64,000 nt of DNA from Streptomyces humidus (GTDB taxonomy: Bacteria; Actinomycetota; Actinomycetes; Streptomycetales; Streptomycetaceae): NCBI RefSeq assembly GCF_014649655.1, contig NZ_BMTL01000022.1:1-64000 (forward strand). Direction: 5' to 3'. The position numbers and the translations under genes are program-made. Positions within the stretch are counted from its first letter, which is position 1. Every line of letters starts with the position of its first letter. Under the pieces are notes generated by a model. The model was not told where the DNA came from. It saw only the letters and a program-made list of their open reading frames with translations, and searched no databases. Positions 16,309 through 22,888 of the stretch are shown piece by piece.

Positions 16309-16483
16309 ATAAACTCGCCGGGAATTGACGCCAGTTGCGGAAGCTGGCGACAATGCAGCTCACTTCGCTGCCCCTGCGGCAGACGGAGCGCTCGCCGTAC
16401 GCGATCGCGTCTTCGTCGTCGCCGCCGGGCCGCTTCCGGTGAACCCCCCGCCTTTTCCTCACGTTGAATCACAGAGGCCCCCT

Positions 16484-17425
16484 TTGTCGCGTTCACAACA
16501 CCTCAGGTCCCTGGCGCCCCTCGCTGCAAGCGCGTTCTTCGCGGCCGCCCTCCCCGTTCTCGGAGCGGGCGTGGCGCACGCCGGGACGGACGGCGACTGC
16601 CAGTCGGTCACGGTCCAGTACAGGATCGTCGGCGCCGACGGAAACGTCGTAGGCGCCGACTGGACCTCCCAGGGCGGCTTCCACTCCTGGGACACCGTGC
16701 CCGGCGCCGTCGAGGTGCGGCTCGCTCCTCACCAGAAGGTCAAGGAGGGCTGCACCTACCCGGTCTCGCTCGCCGAGTACACCACCGAGGGGCCCAACTG
16801 GTTCGTCTCGGGGCACCAGACGCTGATCGACAAAGCCACCGTCCGCCTGACCGCGGCGGACGTCGCCGGGAACGACGACGCCAAGCGCACCTGGCAGAAG
16901 CTCGTCGTCCAGCCGCCCACCTGCTACGGCCAGATCGACCTGTACGGCGACGACGTCAGCTACGACGGGAAGGAGGGGCAGGGACACGGCCCCGCCCCCT
17001 ACCAGCCCGACAACATCGTCACCCCCTACCACCTCATAGCGGCGTGGAACGGCGGGGACAAGCCGTGCACTCCCGCAGCGCCGGAGTCGCCGTCCGAGCC
17101 GACCCCGTCCTCCCCGTCGACGCCCACCCAGCCGGCGGGTGAGGTGCCGCCGCCGAGCAGCTCGACGCCCCCGGAGACGCCGCAGCCCTCCACCACGCCT
17201 CCCACCACGTCGAAGGTCCCGCCGGCGCCTCCGGCCCCGTCGACGCCGGTGACGCCGCCGTCCGACTCTCCTGAGCCGTCGCCCAGCGGCAGCACGCCGC
17301 CGCTCGCCGAGACGGGCGCCTCCTCGTCGACCGGACTGATCGCGGCATGCGCGGCCGTGGTGCTCGCCCTGGGGGCCGGGGTCACCTACACCGCGGGCCG
17401 GGCGCGCCGCAGCCGGCAGGGCTGA
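16484..17425 (+). CDS. Cell-wall protein with LAETG sorting signal
   Basis: A 313-residue secreted protein. Parts in order: signal peptide (hydrophobic run LAPLAASAFFAAALPVLGAG, cut near AHAG), a folded domain of about 160 residues with four or more Cys (DGDCQSVTVQYRIVGADGNV and so on), a Pro/Ser/Thr-rich wall-spanning stretch of about 100 residues, the sorting motif LAETG, a membrane helix and a basic tail (GRARRSRQG). LAxTG is the motif of class E sortases in high-GC actinomycetes. The TTG at 16484 has an AGAGG site. No sortase gene is nearby. The function of the folded domain is unknown. Confidence 0.8.
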   Translation: MSRSQHLRSLAPLAASAFFAAALPVLGAGVAHAGTDGDCQSVTVQYRIVGADGNVVGADWTSQGGFHSWDTVPGAVEVRLAPHQKVKEGCTYPVSLAEYTTEGPNWFVSGHQTLIDKATVRLTAADVAGNDDAKRTWQKLVVQPPTCYGQIDLYGDDVSYDGKEGQGHGPAPYQPDNIVTPYHLIAAWNGGDKPCTPAAPESPSEPTPSSPSTPTQPAGEVPPPSSSTPPETPQPSTTPPTTSKVPPAPPAPSTPVTPPSDSPEPSPSGSTPPLAETGASSSTGLIAACAAVVLALGAGVTYTAGRARRSRQG

Positions 17426-17468
17426 GCCTCCTCCGGCAGCGTTCGCGACTCGCGACTCGCCGACGACA

Positions 17469-17496
17469 GGTGCCCGCTTCGCAGGAAGCGGGCACC
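17469..17496. terminator. Bidirectional hairpin between convergent genes
   Basis: Perfect 12-bp stem GGTGCCCGCTTC / GAAGCGGGCACC with loop GCAG, between the LAETG protein gene and the leftward DWTQWTGG gene. Confidence 0.75.
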
Positions 17497-17536
17497 CTCG
17501 CGTCCGCGACGACGGACTGCCGGCGCAGGACCCCGG

Positions 17537-18049
17537 CTAGTACTCGAACGGCGGTGGCACCACCAGTACCGTGACGAACGGCTGCCCCGCAGGCGGCGGC
17601 ACCGCCTTCTTCTTGCCGCCGGGGTACGGGGCCGGTTCGTACTCCGGCCCGGTGGCGACATCACTGCTGCCGGTCAGGTGGACCAGCACGGTGGCCGGGT
17701 CCAGCACTTCGTAGCCGCGGGAACTGGGAAGTGAGCCGTCGGCGGATCCCTCCACGCCCACGTCCGTGACGATCGTCGCGCCCTGGCCGGCCTCGGTCGG
17801 CAGTGTCACCCGCGCAGCCGAGGAGTCCAGGCCGATGGGGCACCGCACTGTGTACGGAAAGGGGCTGCTGCCGGCCGGTACGGGCGGCTTCCCGCCACCG
17901 CCGGTCCACTGCGTCCAGTCGCCACCGGATTCCGCCGGAGAGCTGCCGCCGGGGGACGGAGAAGTGGCATCGGATCCGGCTGGAGAGGTGCCGGGAGCCG
18001 ACGGCGGGGCGCCGCCCGTCCACTGCGTCCAGTCGCTCGAGGAAGTCAT
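17537..18049 (-). CDS. Hypothetical protein with DWTQWTGG repeats
   Basis: A 170-residue protein without signal peptide or membrane helix. The motif DWTQWTGG occurs twice (residues 6-13 and 44-51), separated by a Ser/Gly/Pro linker. The second half (PYTVRCPIGLDSSAARVTLP... to the Pro-rich end VVPPPFEY) looks like one beta-rich domain. It overlaps the 3' end of the upstream gene by 4 bases (ATGA), so the two are co-translated. No family is recognised. Confidence 0.7.
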   Translation of the reverse strand: MTSSSDWTQWTGGAPPSAPGTSPAGSDATSPSPGGSSPAESGGDWTQWTGGGGKPPVPAGSSPFPYTVRCPIGLDSSAARVTLPTEAGQGATIVTDVGVEGSADGSLPSSRGYEVLDPATVLVHLTGSSDVATGPEYEPAPYPGGKKKAVPPPAGQPFVTVLVVPPPFEY

Positions 18050-18852
18050 GGTTTACCGCCTTCCAGTTTCGCCACCCGCTCGTTGAGCTCCTTGATCTGC
18101 CCGTCGAGCGAATCCGTCTGCTGACTGCCCTGCTGGTACTTCTGCTGATACTGCTGCCAATCCGTGAGGGGCTGGCCGTCGGCCCCCGCGGCGCCCTGAT
18201 GTGCCTGCACCTGCTGGTCGGCACCGACCCGCTGCTCACCGGTTGCGGCACCACTCGACTCCTGGTTCATGCCGCCACCAGCGCCGCCGCCACCGCCGGA
18301 GTCGTTCTCCCACTCGAAGCTCACGCGGAACTTGGTCGTCGCGCCGCCTCCGCCGCCACCCCCCAAGCCGCCCCCGGTCCCGTCCTCTCCCGGGTCGGGT
18401 TTCGTCTCGGTCCCGGACGTGCCCCTGTCGATGGCGGTGGAGCCGGGCCAGGTGCTCTCGTCGGCCTCGCGGCTCTGCCCGTCCCCCACCACAGTCGCCA
18501 TCAGCGTCAGCGGTGCCTGGACCGTGGTGCCGTCGGCGGCCGTGGCGGTGAACCGGGCGGTCGTCGGGGCGCGCGTCGTACCCCGCACCTCCACAGCCAT
18601 CGTCCGACGCTCGGACGGCGCGAGCGGCGTGCTTGGCTCCGGCCGCACTGTGTAGGCCTGCGACCCCAAGTCGCAGGCCACGACCGTGCCCTCGCGGGCG
18701 AGCAGGCTGGCACCCTCCGGCATGGTGAACGTCGACTGCCAGGACGTCAGTTCAAGCCCGCCTTTGTTGAGGAGGCCCAACTCCATGGTGTAGCCGTCAG
18801 GCCCGACGCCGGTTCGGCGAAGCGCCGCTGACGCCAGAGCTGTGTCACTCAT
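18046..18852 (-). CDS. Hypothetical protein: beta domain, Gly-rich linker, coiled coil
   Basis: A 268-residue protein in three parts. Residues 1-125 form a beta-rich domain whose pattern (ELGLLNKGGLELTSWQSTF, then MPEGA) recalls family-2 carbohydrate-binding or other immunoglobulin-like modules, but I cannot place it firmly. Residues about 125-200 are Gly/Glu-rich linker around KFRVSFEWENDSGG. Residues about 225-266 are Gln-rich and end in a coiled coil (LDGQIKELNERVAKLEGG). No secretion signal. It is the first gene of a two-gene unit with the DWTQWTGG protein. Confidence 0.7.
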   Translation of the reverse strand: MSDTALASAALRRTGVGPDGYTMELGLLNKGGLELTSWQSTFTMPEGASLLAREGTVVACDLGSQAYTVRPEPSTPLAPSERRTMAVEVRGTTRAPTTARFTATAADGTTVQAPLTLMATVVGDGQSREADESTWPGSTAIDRGTSGTETKPDPGEDGTGGGLGGGGGGGATTKFRVSFEWENDSGGGGGAGGGMNQESSGAATGEQRVGADQQVQAHQGAAGADGQPLTDWQQYQQKYQQGSQQTDSLDGQIKELNERVAKLEGGKP

Positions 18853-18985
18853 CAGTTCTCCTTAGCGTCGAGCGTCAAGGGCTTCGATCGTCAGGCCGGT
18901 GGCAGGAATCGACCGGTGTCGAATGCCAGTGGCAGCACATCGGCCCGGAACGTCGCCGAGCCCCGCCTGGCAAAAAATGCAACTT

Positions 18986-19014
18986 TTGCCCTATTTGAAC
19001 CTAATTGCTAGCGT
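18986..19014 (+). promoter_or_regulatory. Promoter for a leaderless transcript
   Basis: TTGCCC (18986-18991), 17-base spacer, TAGCGT (19009-19014), then the GTG start only 7 bases further on. The region is unusually A/T-rich for this window. No ribosome site precedes the GTG. Confidence 0.6.
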
Positions 19015-19021
19015 AGGCCAT

Positions 19022-19990
19022 GTGAAGACCACTGCAAGCCGTGGGCGCGAGAGTGCCACCGTGGTCCTTACACAGAAGGTGCGTGAGGGCCACGAGAGCG
19101 AATACCAGCGCTGGCAGGACAGACTGACCGCGCTGGCCAGGGAATTCCCCGGCTTCGAAGGCCAGGAGGTCTACCCGCCCAGCGAGGGCGCGAGGGCCGA
19201 ATGGATCGTCACCTACCGGTTCGACCAGGCCGATCAGCTCACCGCCTGGCTCGACTCTCCTGAGCGGCAACAGATGTTGGAGCGTGGCCGCTCATTGTTC
19301 GAGGGACCGGAAACCCAGGAGGTGCTGGTCGGCGAGCCTCCGGTGCAGAAGGGCGTGACCGTGGTCGCCTCCCATCGCATCGCCCCCGACCGGGAGGGCG
19401 ACTATCTGCTGTGGCAGCACAAGCTGGAAAAGGTCCAGGAGAAGTTCCCGGGATTCCAGGGGCTCGAACTCTTCAGGCCGGTGCCGGGGATCGAGGACAA
19501 CTGGGTCGTCGTGTTCCGGTTCGACACCCGGGAACACCTCGACAACTGGCTCGGTTCCGAAGCGCGCAGGAAGCTCCTCGACGAGGGACGCGATGCGGTC
19601 GGCTCCTACGAGGTACGCCGGATCGGCTCGGCGTTCAGTGGCTGGTTCGCTTCTGAACGCGGCACCGAAGAGCGGGCTGTCCCACCCAACTGGAAGCAGG
19701 CCATGGCCGTCTTCCTTGCCATCTTCCCGGTCGTCGTCGTGCTGTCCCGGACACTGAACAGCCAACTCCTGGCCGCCGGACTTCCCATCTTCGGGATGTA
19801 CTTCGTCAGCAACATCATCAGCGTCGCCATCCTGACCTGGGCCATGATGCCGCTGGTCAACCGTCTCTTTCGGTTCTGGCTGTCACCCGCGCCGACCGCC
19901 GGGGCACGTACCGACGTACTGGGCGCCGTGGTGATCGTAGTCAGCAGCCTGGTGCTTCTGACAGTGTCACTGCTCGTGTGGAATCACTGA
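19022..19990 (+). CDS. Duplicated ABM-domain membrane protein
   Basis: A 322-residue protein. Residues about 10-100 and 108-200 are two copies of an antibiotic-biosynthesis-monooxygenase (ABM) ferredoxin-like fold, each with the pattern GxExxYxxWQxxL...FPGFxGxE and then W(I/V)V(T/V)xRFD. The C-terminal third has three membrane helices (about 215-232, 243-275 and 290-318). This matches a family of membrane-anchored ABM proteins of unknown substrate. The GTG start follows a leaderless-type promoter. The stop TGA is formed by one target base plus the first two bases of the inserted IS element; the uninterrupted sequence would have had the same stop. Confidence 0.75.
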   Translation: MKTTASRGRESATVVLTQKVREGHESEYQRWQDRLTALAREFPGFEGQEVYPPSEGARAEWIVTYRFDQADQLTAWLDSPERQQMLERGRSLFEGPETQEVLVGEPPVQKGVTVVASHRIAPDREGDYLLWQHKLEKVQEKFPGFQGLELFRPVPGIEDNWVVVFRFDTREHLDNWLGSEARRKLLDEGRDAVGSYEVRRIGSAFSGWFASERGTEERAVPPNWKQAMAVFLAIFPVVVVLSRTLNSQLLAAGLPIFGMYFVSNIISVAILTWAMMPLVNRLFRFWLSPAPTAGARTDVLGAVVIVVSSLVLLTVSLLVWNH

Positions 19991-20096
19991 GCCTCCGCCA
20001 ACTTGAAGTCACAGGTCAAAGGGCTGGTGTGACCGGCCCTCGGGGTGCTCACGCTGGTCGTGGGCGGCTACCTGAGGAGCAGATCGTCTGTCAGCG
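19989..20096 (+). repeat. Left 108-bp terminal inverted repeat
   Basis: Matches the reverse complement of 22479-22586 at 100 of 108 positions. The outer 53 bases differ at 3 positions at most. The inner edge includes the transposase stop codon. Confidence 0.9.
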
Positions 20097-20924
20097 GTTG
20101 ACTTCAAGGTTCGTCAGGACGAGCAGGGCGCGCAGGAGGTGGGTGGCGCGGGCGGGGTCGGTGCGGAGCTTGGTGAGGATCCGCCAGTTTTTGAGGTGGG
20201 CGAAGCCGTGTTCGATCGGTGCCCGTCCGACGGCGAGGACGCGGTTGGCGGTCTTCTGACCGGGTGTGAGCTTGTGGGTGCGGCTGGCGTGGAAGCCGGT
20301 GACGATCACGGGGTCGAGTACGTCGTTGTCCAGGCCGCGGAATCCGAGGTCTGCCAGCGCCCCGAGACCGGCAGCGCGCAGGTGGGCCAGGACGTGATCC
20401 TGGCGGGCGGCGGTGATGTCGTGAGTGCGGCCGGGCCGGGCGGCGGATATCCAGATCAGGCGGCCCCGCTCGTCGGTTAGGGCGAGGAAGTGCAGGCCGT
20501 GATGATGGTGTTTGCCGGAGTAGTTGCGCCGGTCGGCCTTTCCAGTGCGGCGCTGGGTGGCGATGAGAGTGCCGTCGATCAGGACCACCTCCCCGCCCTG
20601 CCTGGCGACCTTCTTCAGAGCGCGGTCCAGGCGCGGCGCCCGAGCGGCGAGCAGGGCGATCAGCTCGTCGTGCCATCGGCGGACGGTGGACTCGGAGACG
20701 TTGTTGCCGCCGGCCATGTCGGCCAGGCGCTGGTCATGGCGCAGCACCGCCAGGACGATCACCGCGATCTTCCCCGGCGGCAGGATCCGCCACCTGGACC
20801 GTATCGACTTCAGGTGACGCCGCAGCAGTTCGGCGAGGTGGTTGACGGTCCGCGTGGACAGCGGCAGACGGCACTGGTAAACAAGCGGGCAGGTGTCCTC
20901 GGCGCGCTCTTTGGTATTCGTCAC
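20091..20924 (-). CDS. IS5-family transposase (DDE)
   Basis: A 277-residue DDE transposase that cuts and joins the element ends. The catalytic acids are visible in VVLIDGTLIATQ (Asp), ALADLGFRGLDND (Asp) and APIEHGFAHLKNWRIL (Glu), with the RRNYSGKHHHHGL segment typical of this branch. The N-terminal part is a helix-turn-helix region (SESTVRRWHDELI). The GTG at 20924 is the likely start, since the sequence upstream is not conserved-looking. The frame is intact, so the element may be active. Confidence 0.88.
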   Translation of the reverse strand: MTNTKERAEDTCPLVYQCRLPLSTRTVNHLAELLRRHLKSIRSRWRILPPGKIAVIVLAVLRHDQRLADMAGGNNVSESTVRRWHDELIALLAARAPRLDRALKKVARQGGEVVLIDGTLIATQRRTGKADRRNYSGKHHHHGLHFLALTDERGRLIWISAARPGRTHDITAARQDHVLAHLRAAGLGALADLGFRGLDNDVLDPVIVTGFHASRTHKLTPGQKTANRVLAVGRAPIEHGFAHLKNWRILTKLRTDPARATHLLRALLVLTNLEVNR

Positions 20925-20996
20925 ACAATTCCAACGGCCGCCGGGGGCACCCCGGTTACGCCCGCGCCGCACCGCTCTGGGCGGCGGGGCAGGACA

Positions 20997-21449
20997 TCAC
21001 AGGCGGGTGGTGAAGCGGCCGTCGGGCAGTTTGCGCAGCCAGCCGCGGTCGACCAGTCTGACAAGTTTCCCGCGCAGCGGTTCCAGCTTGGCCCGCACGT
21101 TGACGTCGATTCCCAGCGCGTCGCCGACCTGCCGGGCCATGACCGGTCCGGCGGCCTGCCCCACGGCGGTGAGAATGCGCTGGTAGTCCGGCGGAAGGGT
21201 GGTCTCCTCCACGCCTGACGTGCGGTGCGGGATCAGCAGCACCGCTCGTCCGCCCACCTGCCCGGGCGCCGGCGCGGCCGAGGCACGTTCGTCGGTGAGC
21301 TGCTCGCTCATCCGCTCAAGGACCCGTTCGGCGACGGCGAGTTCGTCCCGCTCGGCCCGCACCTCCGCCAACCGCTGGGCCAGCTCTTCTTCGAGTTCGT
21401 CCAGTTCCGCGCGCCGCGCGGTGATCCGCTCCAGCAGCTCGGGATCCAT
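20997..21449 (-). CDS. Coiled-coil/winged-helix accessory protein of the IS element
   Basis: A 150-residue protein. Residues 1-55 form a long charged coiled coil (MDPELLERITARRAELDELE...). Residues about 85-150 look like a winged-helix DNA-binding domain (YQRILTAVGQAAGPVMARQV ... KLVRLVDRGWLRKLPDGRF). Proteins of this layout recur beside transposase genes in Streptomyces. It lies 72 bases upstream of the transposase in the same direction. Control of transposition is a plausible role but is not shown by the sequence. Confidence 0.7.
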   Translation of the reverse strand: MDPELLERITARRAELDELEEELAQRLAEVRAERDELAVAERVLERMSEQLTDERASAAPAPGQVGGRAVLLIPHRTSGVEETTLPPDYQRILTAVGQAAGPVMARQVGDALGIDVNVRAKLEPLRGKLVRLVDRGWLRKLPDGRFTTRL

Positions 21450-21598
21450 GCACCGGATCGTAGAAGTCTGCCCGGCCACGGCGAGCTGGAACCGGCTAAA
21501 CGGTGGTGACGTCCAGCACCCAGGAGTGCGGGCAGAGACGGTGATCAGCTGACCTTCCAGCTCGCCGAGGCCTCGCCAGCGGCCACGGACTTGTCGAA

Positions 21599-21631
21599 TA
21601 TCGATATGCTCCTCTACTGTGGGCATATCGA
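21599..21631 (+). promoter_or_regulatory. Probable operator of the DUF2975-HTH cargo operon
   Basis: Palindrome TATCGATA (21599-21606) and inverted repeat TCGATATGC (21601-21609) / GCATATCGA (21623-21631), just upstream of the DUF2975 start. A/T-rich compared with the surroundings. Confidence 0.55.
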
Positions 21632-21652
21632 AAATCGATGGGGAAGGCTGCG

Positions 21653-22237
21653 ATGAACACGCGACTCATGAGGACTCTGGCCTCGGTGACCTCTGTACTG
21701 GCGGTGCTGTGCGGGCTCGCCTTCATCGGCAAGGGGGTCACGCACATACTCGACGACGGGGCCGTCTGCGTGCAGACGGACTTCTGGCGCAACGCCTCAC
21801 TGGCGAACTCACTGCCGGTGGGCGCGGGCGTGAAGGCGTCCAGCAGTGCCACGCGCCTCTGCCAGGACAGTCCCTCCGTGGGGCAGCGCGCCGCCGACCT
21901 CGGAGGCGAACTGCCCTGGCTGCTGTTCGGCGCGCTCGCGCTGCTGCTCTTCTCCCGGCTACTCAAGGCCGTTATGGGGCAAGGACCGTTCACCGAGGCG
22001 GTGGCGCACCGGCTCTCTATTCTCGGCTGGTTCGTCACCGTGGGCACGCCACTGGCCGGCCTCGTCGTCGGCTGGTCGCAGTCCTGGCTCGTCGGGAGCA
22101 TGGCGCCGATCGTGGGTTCTGGGCCGACGGTCTCCGGGCCGCTGGTGCTCGCTCTCGCCGGCCTCACCGCAGTGATCATGGGGAAGATCATGCGCGAGGG
22201 TGTGCGCATGCGGGAGGACCTCGAAGGGACCATCTGA
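21653..22237 (+). CDS. DUF2975 membrane protein (IS cargo)
   Basis: A 194-residue membrane protein with four predicted helices (about residues 5-25, 88-105, 125-146 and 158-178), fitting DUF2975. Genes of this family are regularly followed by a small XRE-type regulator, as here, with the stop and start overlapping (TGATG). I chose ATG 21653 for its GGGGAAGG site; ATG 21638 in the same frame would add five residues. It lies inside the IS element, so it moves with it. The function is unknown. Confidence 0.75.
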   Translation: MNTRLMRTLASVTSVLAVLCGLAFIGKGVTHILDDGAVCVQTDFWRNASLANSLPVGAGVKASSSATRLCQDSPSVGQRAADLGGELPWLLFGALALLLFSRLLKAVMGQGPFTEAVAHRLSILGWFVTVGTPLAGLVVGWSQSWLVGSMAPIVGSGPTVSGPLVLALAGLTAVIMGKIMREGVRMREDLEGTI

Positions 22238-22470
22238 TGCCCGACGAGGAACCCCACGCGATCCGGATCCACCTCGACCGGCTCCTCGTCGAGCGCGGTA
22301 TGACCCTTACCGAACTGTCCGCGCAGGTGGGCATCACCGTTGTCAACCTGTCCGTACTCAAGAACGGGCGAGCCAAGGCCATCCGCTTCTCGACCCTGTC
22401 GAGGATCTGCGAGGTCCTCCGGTGCCAGCCGGGAGACCTGATCACCCACGCCCCCACCGAGCAGACCTAA
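22237..22470 (+). CDS. Small XRE/Cro-type HTH regulator (IS cargo)
   Basis: A 77-residue, single-domain Cro/C1-like DNA-binding protein (HLDRLLVERGMTLTELSAQV, GITVVNLSVLKNGRAKAIRF, LCEVLRCQPGDLI-like ending). It overlaps the DUF2975 stop by one base. Autoregulation through 21599-21631 is likely for this gene pair. Confidence 0.82.
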   Translation: MPDEEPHAIRIHLDRLLVERGMTLTELSAQVGITVVNLSVLKNGRAKAIRFSTLSRICEVLRCQPGDLITHAPTEQT

Positions 22471-22478
22471 GTCGACCG

Positions 22479-22586
22479 CGCTGACAGACGATCTACTCCG
22501 CAGACTGCCGCCCACGACCAGCGTGAGCACCCCGACAGCCGGTCACACCAGCCCTTTGACCTGTGACTTCAAGTTGGCGGATGCTC
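22479..22586 (-). repeat. Right 108-bp terminal inverted repeat
   Basis: Reverse complement of 19989-20096 with 8 substitutions. It copies part of the transposase 3' end without encoding it. Confidence 0.9.
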
Positions 22587-22848
22587 ACTGACCGGCTGTC
22601 GGGCAACCGGCCCCTCGAGCGGGGTGCGCGGAGCGGAGCGGCCCGGAGCCGGCGGACCCGCCCCGGTCGTGCCAGCTGTGCGCGGCCCAGAAACCGGGTT
22701 CGCGCTCGAGACGCCGCCAGAGCGCCCTGACCGGTCCCTCGTCGGGGACGGGCGGCGCGGCGGCGCGTACCAGCAGGGCCGCCGTGAGAGCGGCGACCTC
22801 CTCGGGTTCGGCATGCCCCTTCGTCACTCGGATCTCGGGGATGTCCAC
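22585..22848 (-). CDS. Acyl-CoA carboxylase epsilon subunit
   Basis: An 87-residue small subunit of actinobacterial acyl-CoA carboxylases, which stabilises the carboxyltransferase complex. Seen: VTKGHAEPEEVAALTAALLV and the C-terminal W..FWAAHSW end typical of the family, followed by a Gly/Ser-rich tail. The GTG at 22848 has a GAGGAG site. It follows the beta subunit by 40 bases. Its stop codon is built from the last two bases of the IS element plus one target base; the original stop was the same. It is the last gene on the left flank of the cluster. Confidence 0.8.
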   Translation of the reverse strand: MDIPEIRVTKGHAEPEEVAALTAALLVRAAAPPVPDEGPVRALWRRLEREPGFWAAHSWHDRGGSAGSGPLRSAHPARGAGCPTAGQ

Positions 22849-22888
22849 AGGCAGTTCTCCTCGGGCACGTCGTGGTGGGCGGTCGCGG

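Larger units (their letters stand above)
19989..22586. mobile_element. IS5-family (ISL2-like) element with cargo genes
   Basis: The element starts GAGC and ends GCTC. Its terminal 108 bases (19989-20096 and 22479-22586) are inverted repeats of each other with 8 mismatches and no gaps. It is flanked by the 3-bp direct repeat ACT (19986-19988, 22587-22589), which fits the ANT target duplications of the ISL2 group. It carries an IS5-type transposase, a coiled-coil/winged-helix protein, a DUF2975 membrane protein and a small HTH regulator. The boundaries are read directly; the family assignment comes from the transposase and the 3-bp duplication. Confidence 0.88.

Noticed and set aside
18995..19014. 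TTGAAC (18995-19000) as the -35 of the ABM gene promoter
   Set aside because: It is only 8 bases from the -10 TAGCGT; TTGCCC at 18986 gives the proper 17-base spacing.
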